DNA of 64,000 bases, taken from NCBI RefSeq assembly GCF_002904295.1, contig NZ_PPHG01000087.1, positions 62,001 to 126,000 of the forward strand, written 5' to 3'. The DNA is from Amycolatopsis sp. CA-128772 (GTDB lineage: Bacteria; Actinomycetota; Actinomycetes; Mycobacteriales; Pseudonocardiaceae). This document shows positions 9,501 to 17,900 of the stretch, in pieces. Position 1 is the stretch's first letter; each line of letters starts with the position of its first letter. The notes beneath the pieces were generated by a model. It saw nothing but the letters and a program-made list of their open reading frames with translations. It was not told the DNA's origin and did no database searches. Made by a program: the position numbers and the translations under genes.

Positions 9501-11956
9501 GGGTGGCCGCGCCGGTCGAGGATGTGGATCCGCAGGTTGCGGATCGGCGCCCCGATCGGCACGGACGCGACCTCGGCCAGCGCCTCGGGCGTGCAGGGCC
9601 AGGCGGTGACGTCGATCGCCGCTTCGGTCGGCCCGTAGAGGTTGTGCAGCTCGCAGTGCGGCAGCCGCCGGACGAACTCGCGGGCGGTGTCCAGGGGCAG
9701 TTCCTCACCGCTGCAGACGACCCGCCGCAGCGCCGTCACCGACTCGATGCCCGGCTCCGCGAGGAACAGGCTGAGCATCGACGGGACGAAGTGCGCGGTC
9801 GTGATGCCCTCGGTGTCCAGGAGTTCCCGCAGGTAGGCGGCGTCCTTGTGGCCGCCGGGCTCGGCGAGCACCAGCCGGGCGCCGGTGATCAGCGGCCAGA
9901 AGAACTCCCACACCGAGACGTCGAAGCTCGCCGGCGTCTTCTGCAGCACCGCGTCCGAGCCGTCGAGGCCGTACTCGCGTTGCATCCAGTCGAGGCGGTT
10001 GACGATGCCGCGGTGGCCGTTCGGCACGCCCTTCGGCCGCCCGGTCGAGCCGGAGGTGTAAATGACGTACGCGGGATCGTCCGCGCTCGCCAGGGGTTCC
10101 AGCGCGGTGGCCGGCCCGGTCAGGTCGTCGAGGACGACCACCGTGGCGTCACCCGCCGGGAGGGTCTCGCGCAGGGCAGTCTGGGTCAGGACGACCGGCG
10201 CGGCCGCGTCTTCGAGCATGAACGCGAGCCGGTCGGCCGGGTACTCCGGGTCGAGCGGCACATACGCGCCCCCGGCCTTGAGCACGCCGAGCAGCGCGAC
10301 GACCAGCTCGAACGACCGCTGCGCGAAGACGCCGACCAGGGTGCCCGGGCCGACGCCGAGGTCGCGCAGGCGGTGGGCGAGCCGGTTGGCCCGCTCGTCC
10401 AAGTCCCGGTAGGACAGTGACTTCCCGCGGAACGTCAGCGCCAGGGCGTCCGGCGTGCGCGCGATCTGCGCCTCGACGAGCGCGTGCAGCGTGCCCGCCG
10501 GGATCTCGCCCGCGGTGTCGTTCCACCGGTTCACGACCAGGTCGCGCTGGTCGCCCAGCAGGTCCAGTTCGGACAGTGGCCGGCCGGGGTCGGCGACGAT
10601 CGAGCGCAGCAGCGTCACCAGGCGCTCGGCCATGCCCGCCACGGACTCCGGGCCGAACAGCGCGGTGTTGTGCACGAACTTGCCGATCAGCCCGGATTCG
10701 ACCTCGATCGCGTGGAACTCGAAGTCGAACCGGGTCGCGGGCAGGTCCATCGGCAGCCAGCGGAAGTCCACCGCGGACTCACCGGCCGCGCCCATCCGGC
10801 CCATCTCATAGTTCTGCAGCACGAACATGGCCTGGAACACCGGCGAGCGGCTGACGTCCCGCGGCACGCCGAGGGCGTTGACCAGCCGCTCGAACGGGAC
10901 GTCGGCGTGCTCGAACGCGTCGAGCACGTGCCGGCGGGTCCGGGCCAGCAGCTCGGCGAACGTCGGGTCGCCGGCCAGCTGGGCGCGCAGCGGCAGCATG
11001 TTGACGAACATGCCGACGACGCCTTCGAGCTCGGGCAGCCCGCGTCCGGCCGACGACGACCCGACGGCGAAGTCGTCCTGCCCCGAGTAGCGGGCCAGCA
11101 GGACCTGATACGCGGCCAGCAACGTCATGAACAGCGTGACGCCGTGCTCGCGGCTCAGCGCACCGAGAGCCTGGGCGAGGTCCCGCTCGACGAAGAACTC
11201 GTGGATCGCGCCGTAGAACGTCTGGGTCGCCGGCCGCGGGTGGTCGGCCGGCAGTTCCAGGGGTTCGACGCCGTCGAGCGCGGCTCGCCAGTGATCGAGC
11301 TGCCGGTCGAGCTCGGCGCCGGTCAGCGTCCGGCGCTGCCAGTGCGCGAAGTCGCCGTAGCCGATGGACAGCGCGGGCAGCGCGGCCGCCGTGCCGTGGT
11401 AGTGCGCCGCGAGGTCGCGCAGCAGCAGGTCGACCGACCAGCCGTCACCGACGATGTGGTGCGTGCACACGGCCAGGAGGTGCTCGTCGTCGGAGATCCG
11501 GGCCAGGGTGGCGCGCAGCAGTGGTCCGGTGACCAGGTCGAACGGCTCGGCTGCGGCGGCGTCCACCGCGGCCCGGGCCGCTTCCCCGCTCCCCGCGTCC
11601 ACGATGGACAGTGGCACCGTGACGACGGGTTCGAAGTGGACGGACGGCTGCCCGTCCTCGTTCGCCGGGAACCGCATCCGCAGGGCCTCGTGCCGCGCGG
11701 GGAGGGCGTCGAGCGCCGCCTGCAGCACGCCGAGGTCGAGCCGGCCGCTGAGCCGGATCGGCACCGGGATGTGGTACGACGTCGTGCCGGGCGCGAACTG
11801 CTCCATGAACCAGACGCGTTCCTGCTGGTAGGACAGCGGGACGGGGTCGCCGTCCGGGCGCCGGGTGATGGTCGCGGCCGGCTCCGCGCGCCGCCGCAGC
11901 CGCCGTTCCAGCAGCGCGCGGCGGGCGGCCGCGCCGGTTTCGTCGATCGTCGTCAC
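6551..11956 (-). CDS. NRPS terminal module C-A(Ser)-PCP-TE fused to an MFS exporter
   Basis: 1801 residues, GTG start. The C domain (about 40-470) has an intact HHIVGDG at about residue 165. The A domain (about 490-990) has pocket residues that I read as D-V-W-H-V-S-L-I-D, the serine-type code (EntF-like). The PCP has LGGHS at about 1022. The thioesterase (about 1100-1335) has its nucleophile elbow reading G-H-C1156-G-V-G, with Cys in place of Ser, plus a D in VGSEDP and an H in QAGHFFL. From about 1355 to the end is a complete MFS transporter of roughly 12 membrane segments (DRGDRRRIM loop, YHGRVFAINQ). One polypeptide would thus load Ser, release the product and export it. NRPS/MFS fusions exist in actinomycetes but are uncommon. 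Confidence 0.93.
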   Translation of the reverse strand: MTTIDETGAAARRALLERRLRRRAEPAATITRRPDGDPVPLSYQQERVWFMEQFAPGTTSYHIPVPIRLSGRLDLGVLQAALDALPARHEALRMRFPANEDGQPSVHFEPVVTVPLSIVDAGSGEAARAAVDAAAAEPFDLVTGPLLRATLARISDDEHLLAVCTHHIVGDGWSVDLLLRDLAAHYHGTAAALPALSIGYGDFAHWQRRTLTGAELDRQLDHWRAALDGVEPLELPADHPRPATQTFYGAIHEFFVERDLAQALGALSREHGVTLFMTLLAAYQVLLARYSGQDDFAVGSSSAGRGLPELEGVVGMFVNMLPLRAQLAGDPTFAELLARTRRHVLDAFEHADVPFERLVNALGVPRDVSRSPVFQAMFVLQNYEMGRMGAAGESAVDFRWLPMDLPATRFDFEFHAIEVESGLIGKFVHNTALFGPESVAGMAERLVTLLRSIVADPGRPLSELDLLGDQRDLVVNRWNDTAGEIPAGTLHALVEAQIARTPDALALTFRGKSLSYRDLDERANRLAHRLRDLGVGPGTLVGVFAQRSFELVVALLGVLKAGGAYVPLDPEYPADRLAFMLEDAAAPVVLTQTALRETLPAGDATVVVLDDLTGPATALEPLASADDPAYVIYTSGSTGRPKGVPNGHRGIVNRLDWMQREYGLDGSDAVLQKTPASFDVSVWEFFWPLITGARLVLAEPGGHKDAAYLRELLDTEGITTAHFVPSMLSLFLAEPGIESVTALRRVVCSGEELPLDTAREFVRRLPHCELHNLYGPTEAAIDVTAWPCTPEALAEVASVPIGAPIRNLRIHILDRRGHPCPVGVPGELHIAGVGLALGYHNRPELTAERFVTDPFGASAGGRMYRTGDLAHWRPDGTIAFLGRLDHQVKLRGLRIELGEIEARLREQPGVADAVVLVREDTPGDKRLVGYVVGDADAGVLRTALKETLPDYMVPPSFVALDALPLTPNGKLDRKALPAPVAARDASTALVEPSTPLEVLLAEIWRDVLKVEELGVDDDFFDLGGHSMLATQVVARIAKAGHQAGVMDLFQHRTIRELAVFLAGDRDDSGHLLYELTKPVAKPALTYVCFPYGGGSAIVYQPLADALPGGYSLFSVAIPGHDVGLSEEAVPFDELVERLADEVLERIDGPLAIYGHCGVGNALAVGVARRLEERGRELEVVHIGAIFPFARIKGAVGTLRTRLEKLRSNRYYANWLKGMGVDTDDLDPAQADRIISNMRADSRAAEEYFSGLLDARVAKLRAPIVSVVGSEDPVTDYYTERYREWEFLTDHTGLVVLDQAGHFFLRYRAEELAEILTRVYPALDEPGDLHVSARGEDAGWAVHDTHRAEVAATPAVKPSMARFVTVTVGQLVSSTGSALTSFAVPIWLYTKTGSVTDLGLLWALALLCGVLVLPVAGALVDRGDRRRIMIAASVVAGVIQLALALLLTAGNLQLWFLYVLIPLGSVAGSIQRIAYQSSVAQLVPKQYLGHAMGLAQLSNGFAQLLMPVIAAGLLAAIQLSGILVLDMASYVFAVVSLLFVRFPDLLGWRPREPLLTAIAGGLKYSWNHRGFRTMLLYFALANVFLAPALVLVSPLVLSFGTVTDVAQVALAEAIGAVAGGIGMALWGGPRKRRMVGVLFGNVGIALGSLVMGLRPSLIVVAAGVFLLAAAMAVSQGIYATLVQVKVPQRYHGRVFAINQTITWSTLPIGFAVLAPLAVGWFSPLLAPGGPLSGSIGAVLGTGEGRGVGLAYVVYALILLLINVGGFGIRLLRRFDTEVPDSLPDDLVGAQERERKLAGKEAA

Positions 11957-14937
11957 GCCGGCCCGCCTTCGGCCAGCTGGGCCTGGACCTCTTCGTCGCT
12001 GAGCTGGTCGAGGTCGTCGGCCAGCCGCCGTTCGACCTCCGCGGCCAGCTCGGCCACCGTGGTGAACGAGAACAGCCCGCGGACCGGCAGGTCGACGCCG
12101 ACCTGCTTGCGGATCCGGACCATCGCGCGGATCGCCAGCAACGAGTTGCCGCCGTGGGCGAAGAAGTCGTCGTGCACACCGAGCTTTTCGACACCCAGCA
12201 GCTCGCCGAGGACCTCGGCGACCAGCTCTTCGGCCGCGGTGCCCGGGGCCACGTACTCCGTGCCGCCGCCGAGCTGCGGGTCCGGCAGGGCGGCCCGGTC
12301 GAGCTTGCCGCTCGCCGCGACCGGCAGCGCGTCGAGGGTGACGAACACCGTGGGCACCAGGTACTCCGGCAGGCCGGCCCGCAGAGCGTCGGCCGCGCCG
12401 TCGGCATGGCCGACGACGTACCCGACGAGCGTCCCCTCGCGGACCGCGACCGCCGCGTCCCGGATCTCCGGGAGCTCCCGCAGGGCGCCTTCCACCTCTC
12501 CCGGCTCGATTCGGAATCCGCGCAGCTTGACCTGGTCGTCGGTCCGGCCGAGGTAGTCGAGGGTGCCGTCGCGACGCCAGCGCGCGAGGTCGCCGGTGGC
12601 GTACATCCGGCCGAACGGGCCGTCGGGGAACCGTTCGGCGGTGAGCTCGGGCCGCCCGAGGTAGCCGTGGGCGAGCTGGGCGCCGGCGAGGAACAGCTGA
12701 CCGGCGACGCCGGGCGGCACCGGCCGCAGCCGGTCGTCGAGGACGTAGGCGCGGGTGCCGGGGATCGGGCGGCCGATCGGGACCGGCCCGGTGACCGGCC
12801 CGTCGAGCCGGTGGGCGACGCAGCCGACGGTGGCCTCGGTGGGGCCGTACTCGTTGGTGACGGCGATCCCGGTGAACGGCCGCACGGCTTCGCCCATCAG
12901 CGCCTCGCCGCCGAGGACCAGGTCGCCGGCCGGGTAGGACTCCTCCGGCAGCACGGCGAGGTGGGTCGGCGTCGCCTTGACGAAGTCGGGTCGTCCGGAG
13001 TCCACAACGGAGCCGCCGGCGGTGAGCGGGCCGAGCAACGTCGTCACGGTGAGGTCGAACGACGCCGACGTGTGCAGCAGCGCGCGGCCCGCCAGGCTCG
13101 GGTACGCTTCGCGCGCCCAGCCCAGGTAGGCGGCGAGCGCGCGGTGTCCGATCCGGACACCCTTCGGCCGCCCGGTCGAGCCGGACGTGTAGATGACGTA
13201 GGCGATGCCGTCCGGGTCCGGCTGCGCGGGGTTCTCGTCGGACGCCTCCGCCCAGACCGCCGGGTCGTCGAGCGCGAGGGTGTCCCCGTCAAGGCTCACC
13301 TCCTCGGCGGTGAGCACGACGCGCGCCCCGGCGTCGGCGAGGATCAGCGCCTGCCGCTGCGCCGGGTTCGCCGGGTCCAGGGGGACGTAGGCGGCGCCGC
13401 TCTTGAGGGCGCCGAGGATGCCGACGACGAGGTCGGCCGAGTTCGGCGCGCAGATCCCGGCCACGCCACCACCGCCCAGGCGGTGCGCGACGCGGTTGGC
13501 CCGCGCGTTGAGCTCGGCGTAGGTCAGCCGCACCCCGCCGAGGTCGACGGCGACGGCGTCGGGCGCCGCCCGCACCTGGTCTTCGAAGCGGGCGACGACC
13601 AGCGGGGCGTCCTCCGTGGACGAGCCGCTCCACGCCAGGACCTGGGCGCGCTCGGCGTCCGACAGCAGCGGCAGGTCCGCCACCGCGACGGCCGGGGCCT
13701 CGACCGCGGCCGTCAGCAGCCGCAGGTACCGCTCCACCATGGACTCCGCGGTGGCCCGGTCGAACAGGTCCGTGCGGTAGAGCAGCCGGCCGCCGGTCGC
13801 GGTGAGGTCGATGGCGACGTCGTCCTTGGCCGTGGCGTAGCGGACCGGCTCGATGCCCGAATCGGGGATGAAGTTGAAGCCGACCTGGTAGACCGCCTGC
13901 ACCGCCGGGTCACGCTCGGGGCGGACCTCGTCGGCGACCAGCTGGAACGGCACCCGGCCGTGCTCGATCGCGTCCAGCACCGCGGTGCGGACCCGGCCCA
14001 CCACGTCGGCGAACGACGGCGATCCTCCGACGTCGACGCGGATGGCGAGCTGGTTGACGAACATCCCGATCAGCGGGGCCAGCTCCGGCAGGTCCCGGCC
14101 GGCGACCGGCACGCCCACCACGATGTCGGCCGAACCGGACAGTCGCGACAGCAACGCCGTGTAGGCGGTCAGCAGCACCATGAACGGTGACGCCGACAGG
14201 CTCCGGCCGACCTCGCCGACCCGGCCGAGCAGGTCGTCGGGCAGGGCGAAGTCGACCTGGTCGCCGCCGAACCCGAACTCCGCCGGCCGCGGCCGGTCGG
14301 TGGGCAGGCTGTGCACCGGCGGGAGCCCGGCGAGCCGCTCGCGCCAGTAGTCCAGCTGGGCGCGGACGGCCGGCAGCTGCCCGCGCTGCCAGGCCGAATA
14401 GTCGGGGTACTGGATGGCCAGCTCCGGCAGCTTCGGCAGCCGCCCTTCGGCGGCCGCGTTGCACGCCTCGTCGAGCTCCGCGGCCAGGACCACCGCCGAT
14501 CCGGCGTCGAACACCGTGTGGTGCACGACGAAGGTCAGCAGCCAACCGGTGTCGGCGAGCCGGCACAGCTGGGCCCGCCACGGCGGGGCGGTGTCCAGCG
14601 GGATCGGACGGCGGGCGATCGCTTCCGACCGCTCGACGGCGCGGGCTTCCCGATCCGGGGCGTCACGCAGGTCGTGCACTTCGAAGCCGATCGGGACGTC
14701 CTCGTGCACCACCTGGACGAGGTCGCCGCCGTCCATCCGGAACGTGGTCCGCAGGGCTTCGTGGCGGCCGACGACCACGCCGAGCGCGGCCCGCCACTGG
14801 CCTTCGGTGAGCGGGAGGTCCTGCCGCACCTGGCAGGGGAGGTTGTACACCGGGGACGCCGGGTCGAGCTGGTTGGACAGCCAGATCCGCTCCTGCCCGA
14901 ACGAGGCCGGGAACGTCCATTCCTTCGTGTCGGTCAT
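11953..14937 (-). CDS. NRPS module C-A-PCP, predicted Asn-activating
   Basis: 994 residues. The C domain carries HHTVFDA at about residue 138 (catalytic His and Asp present, final Gly replaced by Ala). The A domain (about 465-890) has YTSGSTGRPKG and pocket residues that I read as D-L-T-K-V-G-E-V-G, one change from the known Asn code. Asp codes usually have His where this has Glu. The PCP has HGGNS at about residue 930. There is no epimerase domain, so an L-residue is expected. The ATG at 14937 lies 10 bp after the PKS stop, with AGGAG just upstream. The stop overlaps the start of the Ser module. Confidence 0.92.
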   Translation of the reverse strand: MTDTKEWTFPASFGQERIWLSNQLDPASPVYNLPCQVRQDLPLTEGQWRAALGVVVGRHEALRTTFRMDGGDLVQVVHEDVPIGFEVHDLRDAPDREARAVERSEAIARRPIPLDTAPPWRAQLCRLADTGWLLTFVVHHTVFDAGSAVVLAAELDEACNAAAEGRLPKLPELAIQYPDYSAWQRGQLPAVRAQLDYWRERLAGLPPVHSLPTDRPRPAEFGFGGDQVDFALPDDLLGRVGEVGRSLSASPFMVLLTAYTALLSRLSGSADIVVGVPVAGRDLPELAPLIGMFVNQLAIRVDVGGSPSFADVVGRVRTAVLDAIEHGRVPFQLVADEVRPERDPAVQAVYQVGFNFIPDSGIEPVRYATAKDDVAIDLTATGGRLLYRTDLFDRATAESMVERYLRLLTAAVEAPAVAVADLPLLSDAERAQVLAWSGSSTEDAPLVVARFEDQVRAAPDAVAVDLGGVRLTYAELNARANRVAHRLGGGGVAGICAPNSADLVVGILGALKSGAAYVPLDPANPAQRQALILADAGARVVLTAEEVSLDGDTLALDDPAVWAEASDENPAQPDPDGIAYVIYTSGSTGRPKGVRIGHRALAAYLGWAREAYPSLAGRALLHTSASFDLTVTTLLGPLTAGGSVVDSGRPDFVKATPTHLAVLPEESYPAGDLVLGGEALMGEAVRPFTGIAVTNEYGPTEATVGCVAHRLDGPVTGPVPIGRPIPGTRAYVLDDRLRPVPPGVAGQLFLAGAQLAHGYLGRPELTAERFPDGPFGRMYATGDLARWRRDGTLDYLGRTDDQVKLRGFRIEPGEVEGALRELPEIRDAAVAVREGTLVGYVVGHADGAADALRAGLPEYLVPTVFVTLDALPVAASGKLDRAALPDPQLGGGTEYVAPGTAAEELVAEVLGELLGVEKLGVHDDFFAHGGNSLLAIRAMVRIRKQVGVDLPVRGLFSFTTVAELAAEVERRLADDLDQLSDEEVQAQLAEGGPA

Positions 14938-14947
14938 GTCTCCTGCT

Positions 14948-17900
14948 TCAGCGCTCGAGCTTGGGGATGGTGGTCGCGGCCGGTTCCGGCGCCGCCGGCG
15001 CGGCACTTTCCCGTGAAAGTGCCGCGCTGCGCAGTTCCTCGATCCGCTCGGCCAGCGCGGCCACCGTGGAGGATTCGAACAGTGTCTTCATGGCCAGCCG
15101 GGCGCCGGTGGTCTTGCGGACCTGGGCGATCAGCTGGATGGCGACCAGGGAGTTGCCGCCGAGGGCGAAGAAGTCGTCGTGGACGCCGACGCGCTCGACG
15201 CCGAGCACCTCGGCCCACTGGCGGGCGATCTCGGTTTCGAGGCCGGTGCGCGGGGCGAGGTAGTCGTCCTGCACCTGCGCCGCAGGTGTCTCGGTGACCT
15301 CTTCGGACTCTTCGAGGCCTTCCGCGGTCACCCGGCGGGCGAACAGGTCGGCCACCGGGCGGGTGCTGATCACCACCTGCCCGCCGAGGCCGGGCGTCAG
15401 CGCCCGCAGGAACGCCTCGGCGCCGTCGACCGGCCGGATCCCCGCCGAGTCCACAGTGGACTTCGGCGCGGCGCCCAGTTTGCTGCTGACCGCGTTTTCG
15501 TCGACCTGCCGCAGCACGAAGTCCTCGATCTCGGCCAGCACGCGGCCGGTGTCGTCGCACAGCGTCAGGTCGGCGGCGATCACCTGATCGCCACCGGAAT
15601 CCCGGTAGCGCAGGTGGCTGTGGAAGCTCGCCGGGAGCGGGGCGTGCACGACCACCCGCCCGTAGCTCATCGGCAGGTAGGTGCCGCTCCCCCGGCCGCG
15701 GCCGAACGCGGTCGCGACGTCGAGCAGCGCCGGGTGCAGGCCCCAGCCGGTGTCCCCGGCCGCCGCCTCCGGGGCGACGATCGACGCCAGTTCCTCGTGC
15801 TCACCGACGTGGTGGGTGCGCAGCGCGGCCCAGCGCGGGCCGAAGGTGACCATGCTGGTCCGGCCGGTGCCGAAGGCGTTGCCGTCGTCGAGCACGCCGG
15901 TCCGGCCCCGGACCGCGTCCAGGTCCACAGTGGACGTCGTCGGTGCGGGCACCCAGCCCGCCGAGCCGCGGACGTGCACCTTCGTCACGCCGGCCGCGCG
16001 GCTGGTCACCGTGAAGCCGTCGCCGTCGAAGCTCACCCGGTACTCCGCGACGGTGCCTTCGGGCACCGAGAACGGCTCCAGGAAAGCGACGTCCTGCAGC
16101 TCGACGACGTGCCCGTCGCCGGGGCGCGGCCGGGCCGCCTCGACCGCCGCCCGCACGGTCTCCAGGTGCCCGGTGCCGGGAACGACCGGGATGCCGGAGA
16201 TCCGGTGCTCGGCCAGCAGCCAGTGCCCGTTGGCCGAAACCAGGCCGTGGCAGCTCTCGCCGGTGCGGGTGGTGAGCACCGGGTGCTCGACCGGGCCGTC
16301 CGCCTTCGTGCGGGTGGACCGGATGGTCGCCGGCGCGGCCACCTCGGCGGCCATCCCGACCTCGTCCCAGCCGCCCCAGCCGTGCGAGACGACGCGGGCC
16401 TGCCAGCCGTGGTCGCCGCGGGCGTAGGCGTCGAGGAAGTTGTTGGCCGCGCAGTAGTCGACCTGCCCGAAGTCACCCGAGACGGCGGTGACCGACGAGC
16501 ACAGCGCGACGAAGGCCATCGGCAGGTCGGCGAACGCCTCGGCGAGCGCCAGGGTGCCGCCGATCTTCGGGCCGAGGACCGCTTCCGCGGCCGCCCGCTC
16601 CTTGACCTCGGCGACGCCGCCGCCGGGCAGCCCGGCCGCGTGCACGATCCCGTCCAGGCCGCCGAACTCGCGTTCGGCCAGCTCGCGGACCTCCCGCAGC
16701 CGGGCCGGGTCGGTGACGTCGGCGGCCACCACGTGCACCACCGCGCCGGCCGCTTCCATCCGCCGGATCGCGCGGATCGCGCGGCCCGTCCGGTCGTCCT
16801 CGGCGTACGCCGCCCATTCCCCGCGGGCCGGCAGGCCGGACCGGGTCACCAGGATCAGGTTCGCCCGGACCCGCAGGGCGAAGTCCTCGGCGAGGGTGAT
16901 GCCGATGCCGCCGGTCCCGCCGGTGATCAGGTATCGGCCCCCCTCGCGCAGCACCGGCGGCGTCACCTCGGGCACCGTGAGCTGCGTGTGCTCCATGACC
17001 CAGCGGCGGCCGCGCCGCAACGCCACCTCCGGCACGTCCGCCGGTCCGAACAGCTCGGCGACGACCTCGCCGGACACCGTCTCGACGTCGATCCGCCGGA
17101 CGACCGTGCCGGGGACTTCCAGGGGGACGACCCGCGCGATGCCCGCGAGGGTCGCGTGCTCGGGCCGGATCAGGTCGGTGCCGGCGACGTCGGCGGTGCC
17201 GCTGCTCAGCACGTCGAGCCGCACCGGCTCGCCCCACGCCTGGACCAGGTTGAGGACGCTGAAGAACCCGCGGTCCTGGGCGGCCATCCCGGTCTCGGTC
17301 CCGCCGAGCGCCCACGCGTGGACGACCCGTTCCGGGCGGTCGCCGAGGGCGGCGACGAGTTCGTCGTAGTCCTCGCGAACCCCGGGCCGGACGGTGAATC
17401 CGGTCGAGGTGCGGGCGAACCGATCGCCCGGGCGGACCTCGGTGACCGCGACCCCGGCCGCCCGCAGCAGGCCCGGCAGGACGTCGTCGCCGACGAACGC
17501 GAGGCAGGACGCGAAGGGCTCGCGTCGCAGCTCGGGCCCGGCCTGTCGCCAGGACGGCACGGCGAACCACTCGTCGAGGGGCAACGGGCCGCTCGGCCGC
17601 GCCGGTTCGGCGACCGTCCCGGCCGGGTCGGGGTCGACCCAGTACCGCCTGCGCGCGTACGGATAGCCCGGGAGCGGTACGCGGTGCCCGGAAACCGGGG
17701 ATTCCACGGAAACTCCGTGTGTCCACAACAGACCGGCCGCGGTGTGGAGCGTTTCGACGTCGCCTTCGCGGTCGGTGCGGCCGGGCAGGCTCGGCTGCGG
17801 CGCGGGCAGGCCCTTGGGCACCTGCCCTCGGGCGAGCCCGGCCAGCTGGTGCCCCGGGCCGCATTCGACGAGCGCCCAGCGGTCGCCGCCGGCGAACAGC

